Source: Deinococcus depolymerans
GTDB taxonomy: Bacteria; Deinococcota; Deinococci; Deinococcales; Deinococcaceae
NCBI RefSeq assembly: GCF_039522025.1
Contig: NZ_BAAADB010000004.1
Coordinates: 215,341-279,340 of the forward strand
Reading direction: 5' to 3'
DNA length: 64,000 bases
Part shown: positions 1-12,105 of the stretch, in pieces
Position numbering within the stretch: position 1 is the first letter of the stretch
Layout: every line of letters starts with the position of its first letter
The notes under the pieces: generated by a model
Databases searched by the model: none
The model's input: only the letters and a program-made list of their open reading frames with translations
Told to the model about the DNA's origin: nothing
Translations under genes and position numbers: made by a program

Positions 1-667
1 GGCAGGTGGTGCGTCTCGTTGAAGGAGTCGAGGCTGACGCGCCCGCCCCCGAAGGTCAGGCGGGTGACCGAGGCGTTCTTCACGCGCCAGTTCAGGGCCA
101 GCGCGGAGGCGTCCGGGGCGTCCAGGGCGAGGGCGACGGTCAGGCCGATCACGCCGCCGCTGGTGAAGGCCAGCACGGTCGAGCCGCCGCCCAGGCGCAG
201 CACGTCGGCCAGCGCGGCCCGGACGCGCGCCCGGAACTCCGACCAGGGTTCGACCTGGCTATCGGTGAGGGTCCCGGCCTGCCACGCAGCCGCCAGGGCC
301 TCGAGGTATTTCTGGAAGGCGCGGTTGCGTTCCGGGCCGCCGGTCTCCGCGGCCAGTTCGTCGGCCAGCGCCGCGAAGGCCGGGTCACGCCCGGCCAGGA
401 GGGGGGCGAGGTGGCCGACCAGTCCGTCCCCGTCGAATTCCGCGAGGCGGGCGTCGAGGGTGGGTTCGGGCCAGCCGTCCTGATGGGCGAGCTGCGCGCT
501 GCGCCGCTGCCTGACCAGTGGGCCGTGCAGGACGTGCGTGGGCCGCACGCCTGCCGCGTGCAGGGCCGCGCCGACCGTGCGGGCCTGCTGCTCACCCAGC
601 GGGGAGAGGCGGTCGGTGTCCGCTTCGAACGGCGTGGCCTGCCCGTGGCGGATCAGGATCAGTTCGC

Positions 668-671
<4 letters not shown>
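1..671 (-). CDS. Histidine phosphatase family protein (C-terminus outside window)
   Basis: The reading frame begins VSELILIRHGQ with a GTG start. The RHG tripeptide at residues 8-10 is the phosphate-binding signature of the histidine phosphatase (phosphoglycerate mutase-like) superfamily, where the His is phosphorylated transiently. About 223 codons are present and the 3' end lies left of the window. GTG is chosen because it overlaps the stop of the upstream kinase gene by 4 bp (GTGA), so the two are translationally coupled. It is the last visible gene of the minus-strand acyl-CoA operon. The substrate is unknown; a phosphorylated intermediate made by the neighbouring kinase is an inference only. 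Confidence 0.85.
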
Positions 672-1806
<1,135 letters not shown>

Positions 1807-1810
<4 letters not shown>

Positions 1811-2622
1811 GCCCGTGACTCCTCCGGGTGGCCCGCCCCGGGCTGCGCCGCGAACGCCTGCCCCTCCAGCAGTTTCATGGCCTTGCCGCGCAGGTGCCGC
1901 ATCTTGCTGATCCACTCCTCGTAGTTGTTCGCCTTGTTCTGAAAGGACTTCAGGGTGCTCGGGTGGGTGGTCACCAGGAAGCCGTCGGCACGCAGGACTT
2001 CCAGGGTCTTCTCGACCAGTTCATCCGTGGTGATCGCGGTCTGCTGAAGCAGCGGCGCGTTCTGGATCATCGGCGTCCACACGCCCTCCGGGCACAGCGC
2101 GGCGACCTTGATGCCCCGGTCGCCGTACGTGATCGCCAGCCACTCCGCGAACGCCAGCGCCGCGTGCTTGGTCACGGCGTACGGCGCGGAGTGCAGTTCG
2201 GTCAGCAGGCCAGCCGCCGACGCCGTGTTCAGCAGGTACCCCTCGCCGCGCTCCAGCATGTGCGGCAGCACGTGACGGGCCGCCCACACGTGACTCATCA
2301 CGTTCACGCGGTGAATCAGGTCCCAGTGCTTATCACTCGTTTCCGGTCCCTCGCCGATGGCGATCCCGGCATTCGAGCACAGCAGGTCGATACGGCCCTC
2401 GTTCGCCAGCACGTCGTCGATCAGGCCCTTGACGCCCTCCTCCTGCCCGATGTCGGCCGCCAGGAACCGCGCGCCCATCTCGGCCGCCTTCTGCGCGCCG
2501 ACCTCCGCGTTCCGGTCGGACGCCACGACCACCGCGCCCTCCTTCACGAACCGCTGCGCCAGCGCCAACCCGATCCCGGACGCCGCTCCCGTCACCACAA
2601 TCACTTTTCCGTTGAATTCCAT
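1807..2622 (-). CDS. SDR family NAD(P)-dependent oxidoreductase
   Basis: A 271-residue classical short-chain dehydrogenase. The cofactor glycine motif TGAASGIG is at residues 11-18, SNAG at 83-86, and the catalytic triad is Ser135, Tyr148, Lys152. It probably oxidises or reduces a hydroxyacyl/ketoacyl substrate with NAD(P). The ATG is preceded by GAGGAG at a good distance. It is the first gene of the sub-cluster SDR-kinase-phosphatase, separated by 153 bp from the small gene upstream. The last ~30 residues after the SDR core (RGKAMKLLEGQAF) are poorly conserved in the family. Substrate unknown. Confidence 0.9.
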
Positions 2623-2775
2623 GGTTTCGCTCCTCAGTGTTGTTGAATCGATGTCCCAGCGACCTGCTGGTCAGTGAAGAGCAGCCGTAACGCTCGGTCA
2701 CTGCCTCGACAGCCTCTTCCAGCTTCATGTCCCACGCGGTTTAACTACAGATGACGACAGGGTACCTGATCCCTG

Positions 2776-2988
2776 TCACTCGCCGTCACCGAGGCGTTGC
2801 AGAAGACCAGACTTCTCAGTGAACAGCCGGGTTGCCGCCTCGGTGAACGTGAGACCGACAGGTCGGACCTTCACGCCACCGATCACCGGAATCAGCTCCA
2901 CGACGCGTCCCGGCTCGTACACCTCTCCCAGGCCTTCGGGCAGAAACAGCACCCGCTCGCCGGACACCGTCTTCAGACTGACCTTCAT
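2776..2988 (-). CDS. Small hypothetical protein (70 aa)
   Basis: The frame encodes 70 residues beginning MKVSLKTVSGERV and sits 6 bp after the acyl-CoA dehydrogenase stop, in the same direction. It has a compact beta-rich look (VLFLPEGLGEVYEPG) that vaguely recalls small antitoxin or DNA-binding beta folds, but I do not recognise a family and no toxin partner follows it. The 150 bp downstream hold only a short hairpin (CAGGG/CCCTG) and the ribosome site of the next SDR. Real expression is likely from its position, but function is unknown. Confidence 0.55.
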   Translation of the reverse strand: MKVSLKTVSGERVLFLPEGLGEVYEPGRVVELIPVIGGVKVRPVGLTFTEAATRLFTEKSGLLQRLGDGE

Positions 2989-2994
2989 CGACCT

Positions 2995-4223
<1,229 letters not shown>

Positions 4224-4227
<4 letters not shown>

Positions 4228-4568
4228 AGGGGTTCCTCCTCGGGAGTCAGGGGGCGGAAGCTGGCGCCGCCGCCCTCAATGCTGATCAGAAAGGTGCGGT
4301 ACCCGGTGTTCCCGTCGCCGCGCAGCACGAGGTTCAGGGCCAGCAGGCTCTCCTGGATCGCCCCGGCCTGTTCCAGCAGCGCGGGGTCGTCGTCCTGCGC
4401 GATCAGGTGCGCGTAGCGGGCGTCCTCGTCGAACAGCACCCGGTACGGCTCGAAGGCGGGCGTGGGATTGAAGCTGGCGTCCACGGCGAACGGTCCGGCC
4501 CCGGTGACGGTCAGGGTGCCCAGGACCTCTGCGCCCCGCTCCAGGGTGTAGACGGCGCCGGGGTTCAC
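4224..4568 (-). CDS. Hypothetical protein (114 aa) in acyl-CoA operon
   Basis: The product begins [17 protein letters not shown] and overlaps both neighbours by 4 bp, which strongly supports it as a real gene. I do not recognise a family. It is acidic and soluble-looking, with no signal peptide or membrane segment. The middle reads [17 protein letters not shown] and the C-terminus [17 protein letters not shown]. Tight packing between a thioesterase and an acyl-CoA dehydrogenase suggests a role in the same acyl-CoA pathway, but no activity can be assigned. Confidence 0.75.
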
Positions 4569-4987
4569 GGCACGTCCGCGCGGGCGATGGTGCCCAGCGC
4601 CGTGGCGACCAGTTTCTCCTGCCCGCCCTGCGCGGCGTAGAGGTCGCAGCGGGTCACGGCCTGCCGTTTCCCGGCGCTCAGGACGCTGCCGCGGCCGATC
4701 AGGGTGTCGCCCTGCGCGGGCCGCAGGAAGTTGATCTTGAACTCGCTCGTCAGGACGCTCGGTCCCAGCGCGGCGGCCCCCATGAACGTCAGCGTGATGT
4801 CCGCCAGGGTCGCCTGGAGGCCGCCGTGCGCGAACCCGTGATGCTGGGTCAGGTCGGGGCGCAGCGCGAGGCTCACCTCGACCCCTTCGGGCGTGAAGCG
4901 GGTCGCGCGGGCCCCGACCAGGGTGCTGAACGGCTGGGCGTCCAGCACACCCTGCGCCATGGCGAGCATGTCGGCGGGGGCGGTCAC
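4565..4987 (-). CDS. PaaI/hotdog-fold thioesterase
   Basis: A 140-residue hotdog-fold protein. The segment HHGFAHGG at residues 49-56 matches the PaaI-type active-site motif (HGG with upstream catalytic residues), and the later SEFKINFLRPA strand is typical of the family. It likely hydrolyses acyl- or hydroxyacyl-CoA to release CoA, possibly relieving stalled intermediates of the pathway. It is cytosolic and coupled by 4 bp overlaps to the MaoC gene upstream and the 114-residue gene downstream. Confidence 0.9.
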   Translation of the reverse strand: MTAPADMLAMAQGVLDAQPFSTLVGARATRFTPEGVEVSLALRPDLTQHHGFAHGGLQATLADITLTFMGAAALGPSVLTSEFKINFLRPAQGDTLIGRGSVLSAGKRQAVTRCDLYAAQGGQEKLVATALGTIARADVP

Positions 4988-5447
4988 AGGTAGACCCGGA
5001 AGACGCTCTCGGCGGTGCAGGCGGGTTTGTCGGCGCCTTCGATCTCGATGGTGTTCGCGACCGTGATCTGCACGAAGCCGGTGCCGGGTTCGGCGGACTG
5101 GAGGACGGCGCGGTTGCGCAGGCGTGCCCCGGCGCGGACGGGGGCGATGAAGCGCACGCGGTTCAGGCCGTAGTTGACGACCATCCGCGCGCCTTCGATG
5201 TGGGGGGCGCCGCCGTGGGTCATGAATTCCCCGGCCAGCAGTGAGAGGGTCAGGAAGCCGTGCGCGATGGTGCCGCCGAACGGTCCCTGCGCGGCCCGTT
5301 CGGGGTCGACGTGGATGAACTGGTGGTCGCCCGTGGCGTGCGCGAAGGCGTCGATGCGGGTCTGGTCGACGGTGATCCAGTCGGACAGCGCGACTTCCTG
5401 CCCGACGTGCGCGGCCAGCTCGTCCGGCCGGAGTCCGGCAGGCGCGG

Positions 5448-5451
<4 letters not shown>
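4984..5451 (-). CDS. MaoC family dehydratase
   Basis: A 155-residue single-hotdog protein. The hydratase-2 signature GDHQFIHVDPERA begins at residue 41, with the catalytic Asp42/His47 pair, and is followed by GTIAHGFLTLSLL. It is expected to hydrate trans-2-enoyl-CoA to (R)-3-hydroxyacyl-CoA, or the reverse. The ATG at 5451 is chosen because it overlaps the SDR stop (ATGA). The much longer open frame running upstream in this phase lies antisense-like over the SDR gene and is out of frame with it. Confidence 0.9.
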
Positions 5452-6224
<773 letters not shown>

Positions 6225-6262
6225 GGGGTCCTCCGGTTGGGAATGAATGGGGTTGCCCGGTC

Positions 6263-6306
6263 AGCATAGTCGAAAATTTACGTGCGCGTCAATTTTGAAC
6301 GCGCGG
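6263..6306 (-). promoter_or_regulatory. Promoter and operator-like motif of the acyl-CoA operon
   Basis: Read on the minus strand there is TTGACG (6287-6292), an 18 bp spacer and TATGCT (6263-6268), a good sigma-70-type promoter. It overlaps the segment ACGTGCGCGTCAATTTTG then AACGCGCG (6280-6305). The same segment recurs with three mismatches in 26 positions at 25479-25504, between two divergent acyl-CoA related genes. This is probably an operator for a shared regulator. Confidence 0.7.
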
Positions 6307-6360
6307 GGATATTTTCTGCTGCCCGGCGGGGCGGGAGGGACCGGCGGGGGGCTGGCCAGA

Positions 6361-6415
6361 TTGACTTTGCTCCTTACCTACCGTACGGTAAGGAGCGTAC
6401 TTACCGACCGGTAAG
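6361..6415 (+). promoter_or_regulatory. Promoter with two TetR-type palindromes
   Basis: TTGACT (6361-6366), a 17 bp spacer and TACGGT (6384-6389) make a strong promoter for the ABC exporter. Two palindromes cover and follow it: TCCTTACC/GGTAAGGA arms at 6371-6378 and 6387-6394, and CTTACCG-AC-CGGTAAG at 6400-6415. Half-sites TTACCG/CGGTAA are typical of TetR/AcrR repressors, so binding would block the -10 box. No tetR gene is encoded nearby. Confidence 0.75.
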
Positions 6416-6441
6416 TCAAGCCATCAAGTAAGGGAGATGCT

Positions 6442-7515
6442 ATGTACCTGGCCCTGCGCGAACTCCGCCACCACCGCCTCCGCTCGCTGCTGATCGGCGG
6501 CATCGTCACCCTGATCGCCTTCATGGTGTTCATGCTCATCGGCCTCACCCGCGGCCTCGCCCACGACAACGCCGCGCTCCTGATCGAGACGCCCGCCACG
6601 CACTTCGTGACCACCCGCGACGCCGGGGGCGTCTTCACGCGCTCCTTCCTGACGCCCGACACCGTCACGCGCCTTCAGGCCGTCGCGGGACCCGATGCCA
6701 CGCCCCTCGCGCAGAGCTTCGCCACCCTCAGCCGCGGCGACCGGCAACTCAGCGGCGTCCTGATGGGCGTACAACCCGGCAGCTTCATGAATCCCGCCGC
6801 CCAGCAGGGCCAACCCCTGAGCGCCGGCAGCACCGGAGCGGTCGTCGACGAATCCCTGCGGGAAGACGGCGTGACCCTCGGGGACACCCTCACCCTCAGA
6901 CCCGGCGGCGAGACCCTGAAGGTCATCGGCTTCACGCGCGCCGCCCGCCTCAACCACCAGCCGGTCGTGTTCGTCACCCTGCAGCACTGGCAGACCCTGA
7001 ACCCCCGCCTGCACCGCACCGTGAACACCGTCGCCCTGAACACGGAAGGTGCTGCGGCGCGCGCCGCGCAGCTGGCCGGCGTGACCGTCCACACGCGCGC
7101 CGCCGCCCTTCAGGAACTGCCCGGCTACCGCGAGGAGCAGGGCAGCCTGATCATGATTCAGGTGTTCCTGATCGTCGTGGCCGCGTTCGTGCTGGCCGTG
7201 TTCTTCTACGTCCTGACCCTCCAGAAGACGCCACAGTTCGGGCTGCTCAAGGCGATCGGGGCCAGCACCCGCACCCTGGCCGGCAGTCTCGTGGCGCAGA
7301 TGATGGTCCTGAGCATCCTGGCCGTCACGGTGGCCGCGCTGGTCACGCTGGGCGCCGCCGCCCTGCTCCCGGCCGGTCTGCCGTTCACCCTGACGGTCCC
7401 CACCGTGCTGGGCGCGGCGGCGCTGCTGGTCGCGGTCGCGGCGTTCAGCAGCCTGCTCAGCCTCGGCAGCATCGCCCGCGTCGATCCGCTGATCGCCATC
7501 GGCGCCTCCACCTGA
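6442..7515 (+). CDS. ABC transporter permease, FtsX/DevC-like
   Basis: A 357-residue inner-membrane permease of the MacB/FtsX fold. One transmembrane helix lies near residues 17-37 (LLIGGIVTLIAFMVFMLIGL). A long extracytoplasmic domain follows, and three helices fill the C-terminal third, with the QFGLLKAIGAS loop between helices 2 and 3 that contacts the ATPase. This architecture is used by exporters that move lipids, peptides or antibiotics. A GGGAG ribosome site sits just before the ATG. The ATPase gene follows after 58 bp. The TetR-type operators upstream suggest induction by a drug or fatty ligand. Confidence 0.9.
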   Translation: MYLALRELRHHRLRSLLIGGIVTLIAFMVFMLIGLTRGLAHDNAALLIETPATHFVTTRDAGGVFTRSFLTPDTVTRLQAVAGPDATPLAQSFATLSRGDRQLSGVLMGVQPGSFMNPAAQQGQPLSAGSTGAVVDESLREDGVTLGDTLTLRPGGETLKVIGFTRAARLNHQPVVFVTLQHWQTLNPRLHRTVNTVALNTEGAAARAAQLAGVTVHTRAAALQELPGYREEQGSLIMIQVFLIVVAAFVLAVFFYVLTLQKTPQFGLLKAIGASTRTLAGSLVAQMMVLSILAVTVAALVTLGAAALLPAGLPFTLTVPTVLGAAALLVAVAAFSSLLSLGSIARVDPLIAIGAST

Positions 7516-7573
7516 CCGCCCGCGTGACCCGCCCCAGCCCCCCCTCCCCCACCAGACCGCCCAGGAGTCCCGC

Positions 7574-8314
7574 ATGACCATCCCCCTGCCCACCCAGCCC
7601 ATGCACACCCAGCCCACGCCCGCCCCGCCGCACAGCTCACTGTCCACCCCGCCCACGCTGTCGCTGCGCGCGGTCAGCAGAATCTACGGGGACGGCGACG
7701 GCACCGTCACGGCCCTGCACCCCACCACGCTCGACGTGCGCCCCGGCGAACTCGTCGCGGTCAGCGGCCCCAGCGGCAGCGGCAAGAGCACCTTCCTGGC
7801 GCTGGCCGGCGCGCTCCTGCGGCCCACCACCGGTCAGGTCCTGATCGCCGGTCAGGACGTCACGGCGCTCCCGGCCGCCGCGCGGCCCGCCTTCCGCCTG
7901 AAGCACCTGGGATTCGTGCTTCAGAGCAGCAACCTGATCCCGTACCTGACCGTGCGCGAACAGCTGACGCTGGTCACCCACCTCGCCGGTCAGGACGCCG
8001 CCGGCCGCACCCGCGCGGACGCCCTGCTGCGCACCCTGGGCCTGGGCGACCGGGCCGGGCACTACCCGGCAGCCCTCAGCGGCGGGCAGCGGCAGCGGGT
8101 GGCCGTCGCGCGCGCCCTGATGAACGACCCGCAGCTGATCCTGGCGGACGAGCCCACCGCCAGCCTGGACGGCCCGCGCGGCCGTGAAGTGGTGCAGATG
8201 CTCGCGCAGCAGGTCCGGGAGCGCGGCCGGGCCGCCGTGATGGTCACGCACGACGACCGCGTGCTGGACCTGTGCGACCGCGTGGTGCACATCGTGGACG
8301 GCCGCCTGAACTGA
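7574..8314 (+). CDS. ABC transporter ATP-binding protein
   Basis: A 246-residue ATPase of the LolD/MacB/DevA type. Walker A GPSGSGKST is at residues 65-73, the Q-loop LQSSNLIPYLTV near 116-127, the signature LSGGQRQR at 168-175, Walker B LILADEP at 188-194, and the switch histidine in VTHDD near the C-terminus. The first ~27 residues are Pro/Thr-rich and lie outside the domain, so an internal start is possible, but AGGAG precedes the ATG used here. It energises the permease encoded just upstream; no periplasmic adaptor is encoded next to it. Confidence 0.93.
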   Translation: MTIPLPTQPMHTQPTPAPPHSSLSTPPTLSLRAVSRIYGDGDGTVTALHPTTLDVRPGELVAVSGPSGSGKSTFLALAGALLRPTTGQVLIAGQDVTALPAAARPAFRLKHLGFVLQSSNLIPYLTVREQLTLVTHLAGQDAAGRTRADALLRTLGLGDRAGHYPAALSGGQRQRVAVARALMNDPQLILADEPTASLDGPRGREVVQMLAQQVRERGRAAVMVTHDDRVLDLCDRVVHIVDGRLN

Positions 8315-8328
8315 GGCCGGATCCCGTG

Positions 8329-8463
8329 ATACGGACTCCGATTGAACGGGCTGCAAAGCCCGCTGGGTCCGAGCGAAGCGAGTGGGAGCTTGGCGGGTTC
8401 CGGACGTGGAGTCGGCAATCCGGTGAAGTTCCGGATTGTAGGCGAAACAAACGGAATGCGTAT
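8329..8463 (+). repeat. Structured intergenic repeat, copy 1
   Basis: This is a full-length copy. The ends are ATACGGACTCCG and its near inverse CGGAATGCGTAT. Inside are a stem around GGGCTGCAAAGCCC, the block GAGCGAAGCGAGTGGGAG, and a second stem CAATCCGG/CCGGATTG. It lies 14 bp after the ABC ATPase stop. At least eleven further copies or fragments occur in this window. Confidence 0.9.
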
Positions 8464-8756
8464 AACACAATCCTCACCTGACCGCCCGTGAAGCTGTGCA
8501 GCACACCCCCCCCGTTGCCGAGCGCCCTTCTGCACGCCCGGGCAATGACGGTCAGCAACACGCCGCGGGACCTCCAGCGGCACGATTTTTTCCTGTGCAG
8601 CACGCCAGAAATCCGGAACGTCACACCAGAATCCGGCTGACCCGCTCTTCATCTTCTCGGCCGTGACAGGGGTGAGACGGCCCCCGCCGCACACTGGGCC
8701 TCAGTTGCATCGCCCCCACGGACTGTCGGACGGGCAGGTGCATCAGGAGGCCCCTC
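8464..8756 (+). other. Intergenic region before pilus operon
   Basis: I see no gene in this ~290 bp. It contains two copies of TGTGCAGCAC a hundred bases apart (near 8495 and 8595) and a run of eight C. A strong AGGAGG ribosome site for the pilus subunit lies at its end. The pilus promoter must be here, but I cannot place convincing -35/-10 boxes. Confidence 0.5.
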
Positions 8757-9200
8757 ATGAAACAGTTCCTGACCACTGCCCTGCTGCTCTCCGGTTCCGC
8801 CCTCGCCGTCTCCACCACCGGCACCCTCACCATCACGACCACCGTGAACGCCTCGTGCACCCTGGCCAGCGCCACGCTGAACCTCGGCAACTACAACTTC
8901 GTTTCCGGCAGCACCGGCACCGCCAACCTGGCCGTCACCTGCAACGTACCCACCCTGTTCACGGTGAGCACCAACAACGGCCAGAACTACAGCGGCGGCC
9001 TGCGGATGAAACACAGCACCCTCGACAAGTACCTGAACTACACCATGGTGACCACGCCCGTCGGGTTCTCGACCGGCGCGACGCCCCTGACCGGCGGGGA
9101 CTTCACGACGAACGTCGCGGTTGCCATCACCGCCACCGGCGCCCAGGTGACCAGCGCCGGCACCTACTCCGACGTGGTGACCCTGACTCTGGAATACTGA
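8757..9200 (+). CDS. Spore coat U / Csu-type pilus subunit (major pilin)
   Basis: A 147-residue secreted protein with a signal peptide (MKQFLTTALLLSGSALAV) and a spore coat protein U (SCPU) domain. It has the early Cys in VNASCTLAS paired with a second Cys in VTCNVP, and the C-terminal strand YSDVVTLTLEY. SCPU proteins are the subunits of archaic chaperone-usher fibres such as Acinetobacter Csu. The gene opens an operon with chaperone, usher and a second SCPU gene. Its short length and first position fit the main shaft subunit (CsuA/B role). Confidence 0.85.
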   Translation: MKQFLTTALLLSGSALAVSTTGTLTITTTVNASCTLASATLNLGNYNFVSGSTGTANLAVTCNVPTLFTVSTNNGQNYSGGLRMKHSTLDKYLNYTMVTTPVGFSTGATPLTGGDFTTNVAVAITATGAQVTSAGTYSDVVTLTLEY

Positions 9201-9205
9201 GGGGC

Positions 9206-9928
9206 ATGATCCGGTTCCGTTCAGAAGGCAGCGCCTCCCGGTCCAGCACCGGGCGGCGCTTTCTGCAGGCCACCCTGCTGGGCCTGCTGACACTTGGCCC
9301 GGCCGTCTCCGCGCAGGGCGCGGGATCGTTCTCGCTGAGCGTCAGTCCGACCACCCTGAACTTGGCGCCGGGCGCCCGGACGGTCAGCGTGACCGTCTCG
9401 AACTCCGGCACGCAGCCCGTCACGTTCAGCGCCCAGCTGATGGGCTGGACACAGTCCGGCACGGACGCCCTGACCCCCACGCCGGACATGATCGTCGCGC
9501 CCGCCCAGCTGACCCTCCCCGCCGGCGGGCGACAGGTGCTGCGCCTGGCGCGGCTGGGCACCCCACCCACCACCCAGCGGGCCTACCGGCTGCTGCTCAC
9601 CCAGCAGCCGACCGCCGGCGCGACCGGCGTTCAGACGCTGCTGCGCCTGAGTGTGCCGCTGTTCGACGGTCCGCGCGGCGAGGCCCAGGTGAAGGCCGGG
9701 CAGCTGGGCCGCGTCCTGACCCTGCGCAACGTCGGCAGCGGCCACGCGAAACTCGGGGCGCTCGAGGCGCAACTCGCCGGCCGCTGGGTCCCGCTGGGCC
9801 TGACATACGTGCTGCCCGGCACGCAACGCTCCCTGACCCTGCCGGCCGAGGGCGCCGTGACCGGCCTGCGGTACACCGACGAGGACGGCCGCCTCCAGTC
9901 GCTGCCGATCGACCCGGTCCGTCCGTGA
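9206..9928 (+). CDS. Pilus periplasmic chaperone (CsuC/PapD-like)
   Basis: A 240-residue periplasmic chaperone. A signal peptide lies at about residues 16-37, then an N-terminal Ig-like domain (FSLSVSPTTLNLAPGARTVS). The strand RAYRLLLTQQP and the LRLSVPLFDGP segment match the G1-F1 hairpin region that donates a strand to subunits. A C-terminal domain follows. It starts 6 bp after the pilin stop, with ATG at 9206, and its stop overlaps the usher GTG start. It should hold SCPU subunits folded and deliver them to the usher. Confidence 0.88.
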   Translation: MIRFRSEGSASRSSTGRRFLQATLLGLLTLGPAVSAQGAGSFSLSVSPTTLNLAPGARTVSVTVSNSGTQPVTFSAQLMGWTQSGTDALTPTPDMIVAPAQLTLPAGGRQVLRLARLGTPPTTQRAYRLLLTQQPTAGATGVQTLLRLSVPLFDGPRGEAQVKAGQLGRVLTLRNVGSGHAKLGALEAQLAGRWVPLGLTYVLPGTQRSLTLPAEGAVTGLRYTDEDGRLQSLPIDPVRP

Positions 9929-12105
9929 CCTGGCGGGCCTGCCCCCTGGCCCACCTGCTGCTCACGCTGTTGCTGCTCGCGGCCCCGCCGGTCACGTGGG
10001 CCGCAGCCGCCCCGGCCACCCCGCTTCCCGCGGCGCTCGCCTGCGTGACCGTCCCGGCCAGCGAGCAACTACCGGTGGAACTGACCGACGGCCGCACCGT
10101 GCTGGGCGAGACGCTCGCCGCGCAGCTCGGCGAGCAGCTGCTGATCCTGGCGGCCGACGCGCCCCTGATCGGGCTGGACAGCAGCTGCGGCCCGCTCCTG
10201 TTCACGCCGCTGACCCTGCCGGCCGAGCTGCACCTGGACACCCTGACCCTGACCGTTCAGCCCGGCGCCGCCTTCTACGGCGAGCGGAGCGCGGGGTCGG
10301 CCACGCCCGCCACGCCGAGCAGCGGCGCGGTCCTGCACGCCAGCGTGGCGGCGCAGACGACCGCGCCGGGCAGTCTGGGCGTCAGCGGCGCCCTGCATCT
10401 GGAAGCGCAGCTGCCGGGCGGAGCGGGCCTCGTCGCGGCTGTCAGTGGCGCGGCCGTCAGCGGCGCGGCGCCTGCCGCCGTCCCCACGGCCGCCGCGCCG
10501 CCCGTCTCGGGGCAGGTCGGCGCGGCCTACGCGTACCTGCGCCGCCCCGACGCGCAGGGCGGCACCTGGGAGGCCCGGGCCGGCCTGCTGCCCGGACCGG
10601 CCGGCAGCGCCCCCGGCTTCAGCGTGCAGCGCCGGGCGCCGCGCCCGCCCACCCCGGACGTGTGGATCGAGACGGCCACCCCCGCCACGTACTCAGTGCA
10701 GCTCGGCGCGGCGGTCCTGTCCGCCGGGACCGTCCCGGCCGGCCGCACACAGCTGCGGGACCTGCCGTTCCCCGCCACGGCCGGCACCGCCACGCTGACC
10801 GTCACCGACGCCACCGGCACCCGCGAGCAGCGCCTGCCCTTCGACGCGCGCGCTGACCGCCGCGCCCCGGGCGAGGTCGAGGGACGGATCGAGTACCGGC
10901 GGACCGCCCGCGACGAGTGGGCCGCGCAACTGCGCTGGACGGCCCGCGAGGTCGAGTACACCCTGGACGGCGACCTCGGCCCGCAGGACCGGCTGGGCCT
11001 GAGCGCGCAGGGCAACCTGAACGCGGCTGGCGTGCCCGTGACCCTGAGTGCCCGCCTGACCGCCCGGCGCGAGGCGGACAGCCCGCACCTGACCGCCGAG
11101 ACCGGCCTGCAGGCGGACCGGCGGGGCGTTCAGTTCGGCGCGCGCACCCTGACCGACTGGACGCCCGCCGGACTGGACCGCTGGCAGGTGCAGACCAGTG
11201 TCGGCTGGCAGGGTCCCTGGGGAGCGGCGCAGGCGCAACTCAGCGGCGGGCAGGGCCGGACCGGCCCCGAGGTGAGCGCCTCGGCCCGCACCGCCCTGCC
11301 CCGCGGGTGGCTCCCGGCCGGGTGGAGCGCGCGACTGGGCGCGACCGCCACCCGCGCGGGCGGGCAGCTGACCGGGCAACTGCTGCTCACCCTCAGCCGC
11401 GCGCAGCCGGACCTGACCGTCGAGAGCGGCGCCCGCACCGACAGCGACGGCACCCGGACCCAGCTGAGCGCGCAGGGCCCGCTGTACCTGCCGGGCTGGA
11501 ACGCCTCCTACCGCGCGGACATCCGCCCGGACCCGGCCCTGACGGTCAGCGCCAGCGGCCCGGTGTCACTGCGCCTGAACGGCACGCTCGGCCCGCCCGG
11601 CACGCTGGCCGTCACGCTGGGCGGTTCGCTGGCCCTGACACCCACCCCGGACCTGCTGCCGACCGGCTTCAGCGGCGTGCTGAAGGTGCAGCTCGGACAG
11701 CCGGGAGTCCCGGTCCGCGCCAACGGGGCCCGCGCCATCAGCGACAGCCGGGGCGTGGCGCACCTGCCGTTCCTGCTCGGCCAGGAGTTCCTGGTGGTCA
11801 GCATCGACACCGAAGGCCTGCCACTGGGCGTCACGGCGCTGCGCGAGGACGTGCGCGTGGCGCTGGGCAGCGCGACCGTGCAGCTCGTGGACCTCGGTGG
11901 CGAGCTGCGGCGTGAACCGTTGCGCCGCGTGCCGGTCCCGCCCGGCGCGCAGGTATGGCTGCGCGGCCAGCCGGTCACGCTGCTCGACGGCAGTTACGTG
12001 CTGTTGCCCTCCGCGCGGGACGGCGATCCGCTGGTCGTGCTCCTGCCGGGCGGCGCTCAGCTGACCTGCGTGTGGGGACCGGCGGAGGTCCTGCCGTGCC
12101 GCTGA
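9925..12105 (+). CDS. Outer-membrane fimbrial usher (CsuD/FimD-like)
   Basis: A 726-residue usher with a signal peptide (LLLTLLLLAAPPVTWAAAA). The protein then runs through a short N-terminal domain, a region with many alternating strands consistent with the 24-strand barrel, and C-terminal beta domains with GVLKVQLGQPGVPVRANG and RDGDPLVVLLPGG. A Cys pair occurs in the last 15 residues (LTCVWGPAEVLPC), as is usual for ushers. It is slightly shorter than enterobacterial ushers. The GTG start overlaps the chaperone stop (GTGA). Confidence 0.87.
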   Translation: MTWRACPLAHLLLTLLLLAAPPVTWAAAAPATPLPAALACVTVPASEQLPVELTDGRTVLGETLAAQLGEQLLILAADAPLIGLDSSCGPLLFTPLTLPAELHLDTLTLTVQPGAAFYGERSAGSATPATPSSGAVLHASVAAQTTAPGSLGVSGALHLEAQLPGGAGLVAAVSGAAVSGAAPAAVPTAAAPPVSGQVGAAYAYLRRPDAQGGTWEARAGLLPGPAGSAPGFSVQRRAPRPPTPDVWIETATPATYSVQLGAAVLSAGTVPAGRTQLRDLPFPATAGTATLTVTDATGTREQRLPFDARADRRAPGEVEGRIEYRRTARDEWAAQLRWTAREVEYTLDGDLGPQDRLGLSAQGNLNAAGVPVTLSARLTARREADSPHLTAETGLQADRRGVQFGARTLTDWTPAGLDRWQVQTSVGWQGPWGAAQAQLSGGQGRTGPEVSASARTALPRGWLPAGWSARLGATATRAGGQLTGQLLLTLSRAQPDLTVESGARTDSDGTRTQLSAQGPLYLPGWNASYRADIRPDPALTVSASGPVSLRLNGTLGPPGTLAVTLGGSLALTPTPDLLPTGFSGVLKVQLGQPGVPVRANGARAISDSRGVAHLPFLLGQEFLVVSIDTEGLPLGVTALREDVRVALGSATVQLVDLGGELRREPLRRVPVPPGAQVWLRGQPVTLLDGSYVLLPSARDGDPLVVLLPGGAQLTCVWGPAEVLPCR

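Noticed and set aside
2333..2728. Minus-strand frame starting MKLEEAVEAVTERYG
   Set aside because: Only the first ~35 codons lie outside the SDR gene; the rest is an out-of-frame shadow. There is no family match and no clear ribosome site.
2776..2988. Toxin-antitoxin module
   Set aside because: The 70-aa protein has a weak antitoxin look, but no toxin gene is adjacent on either side.
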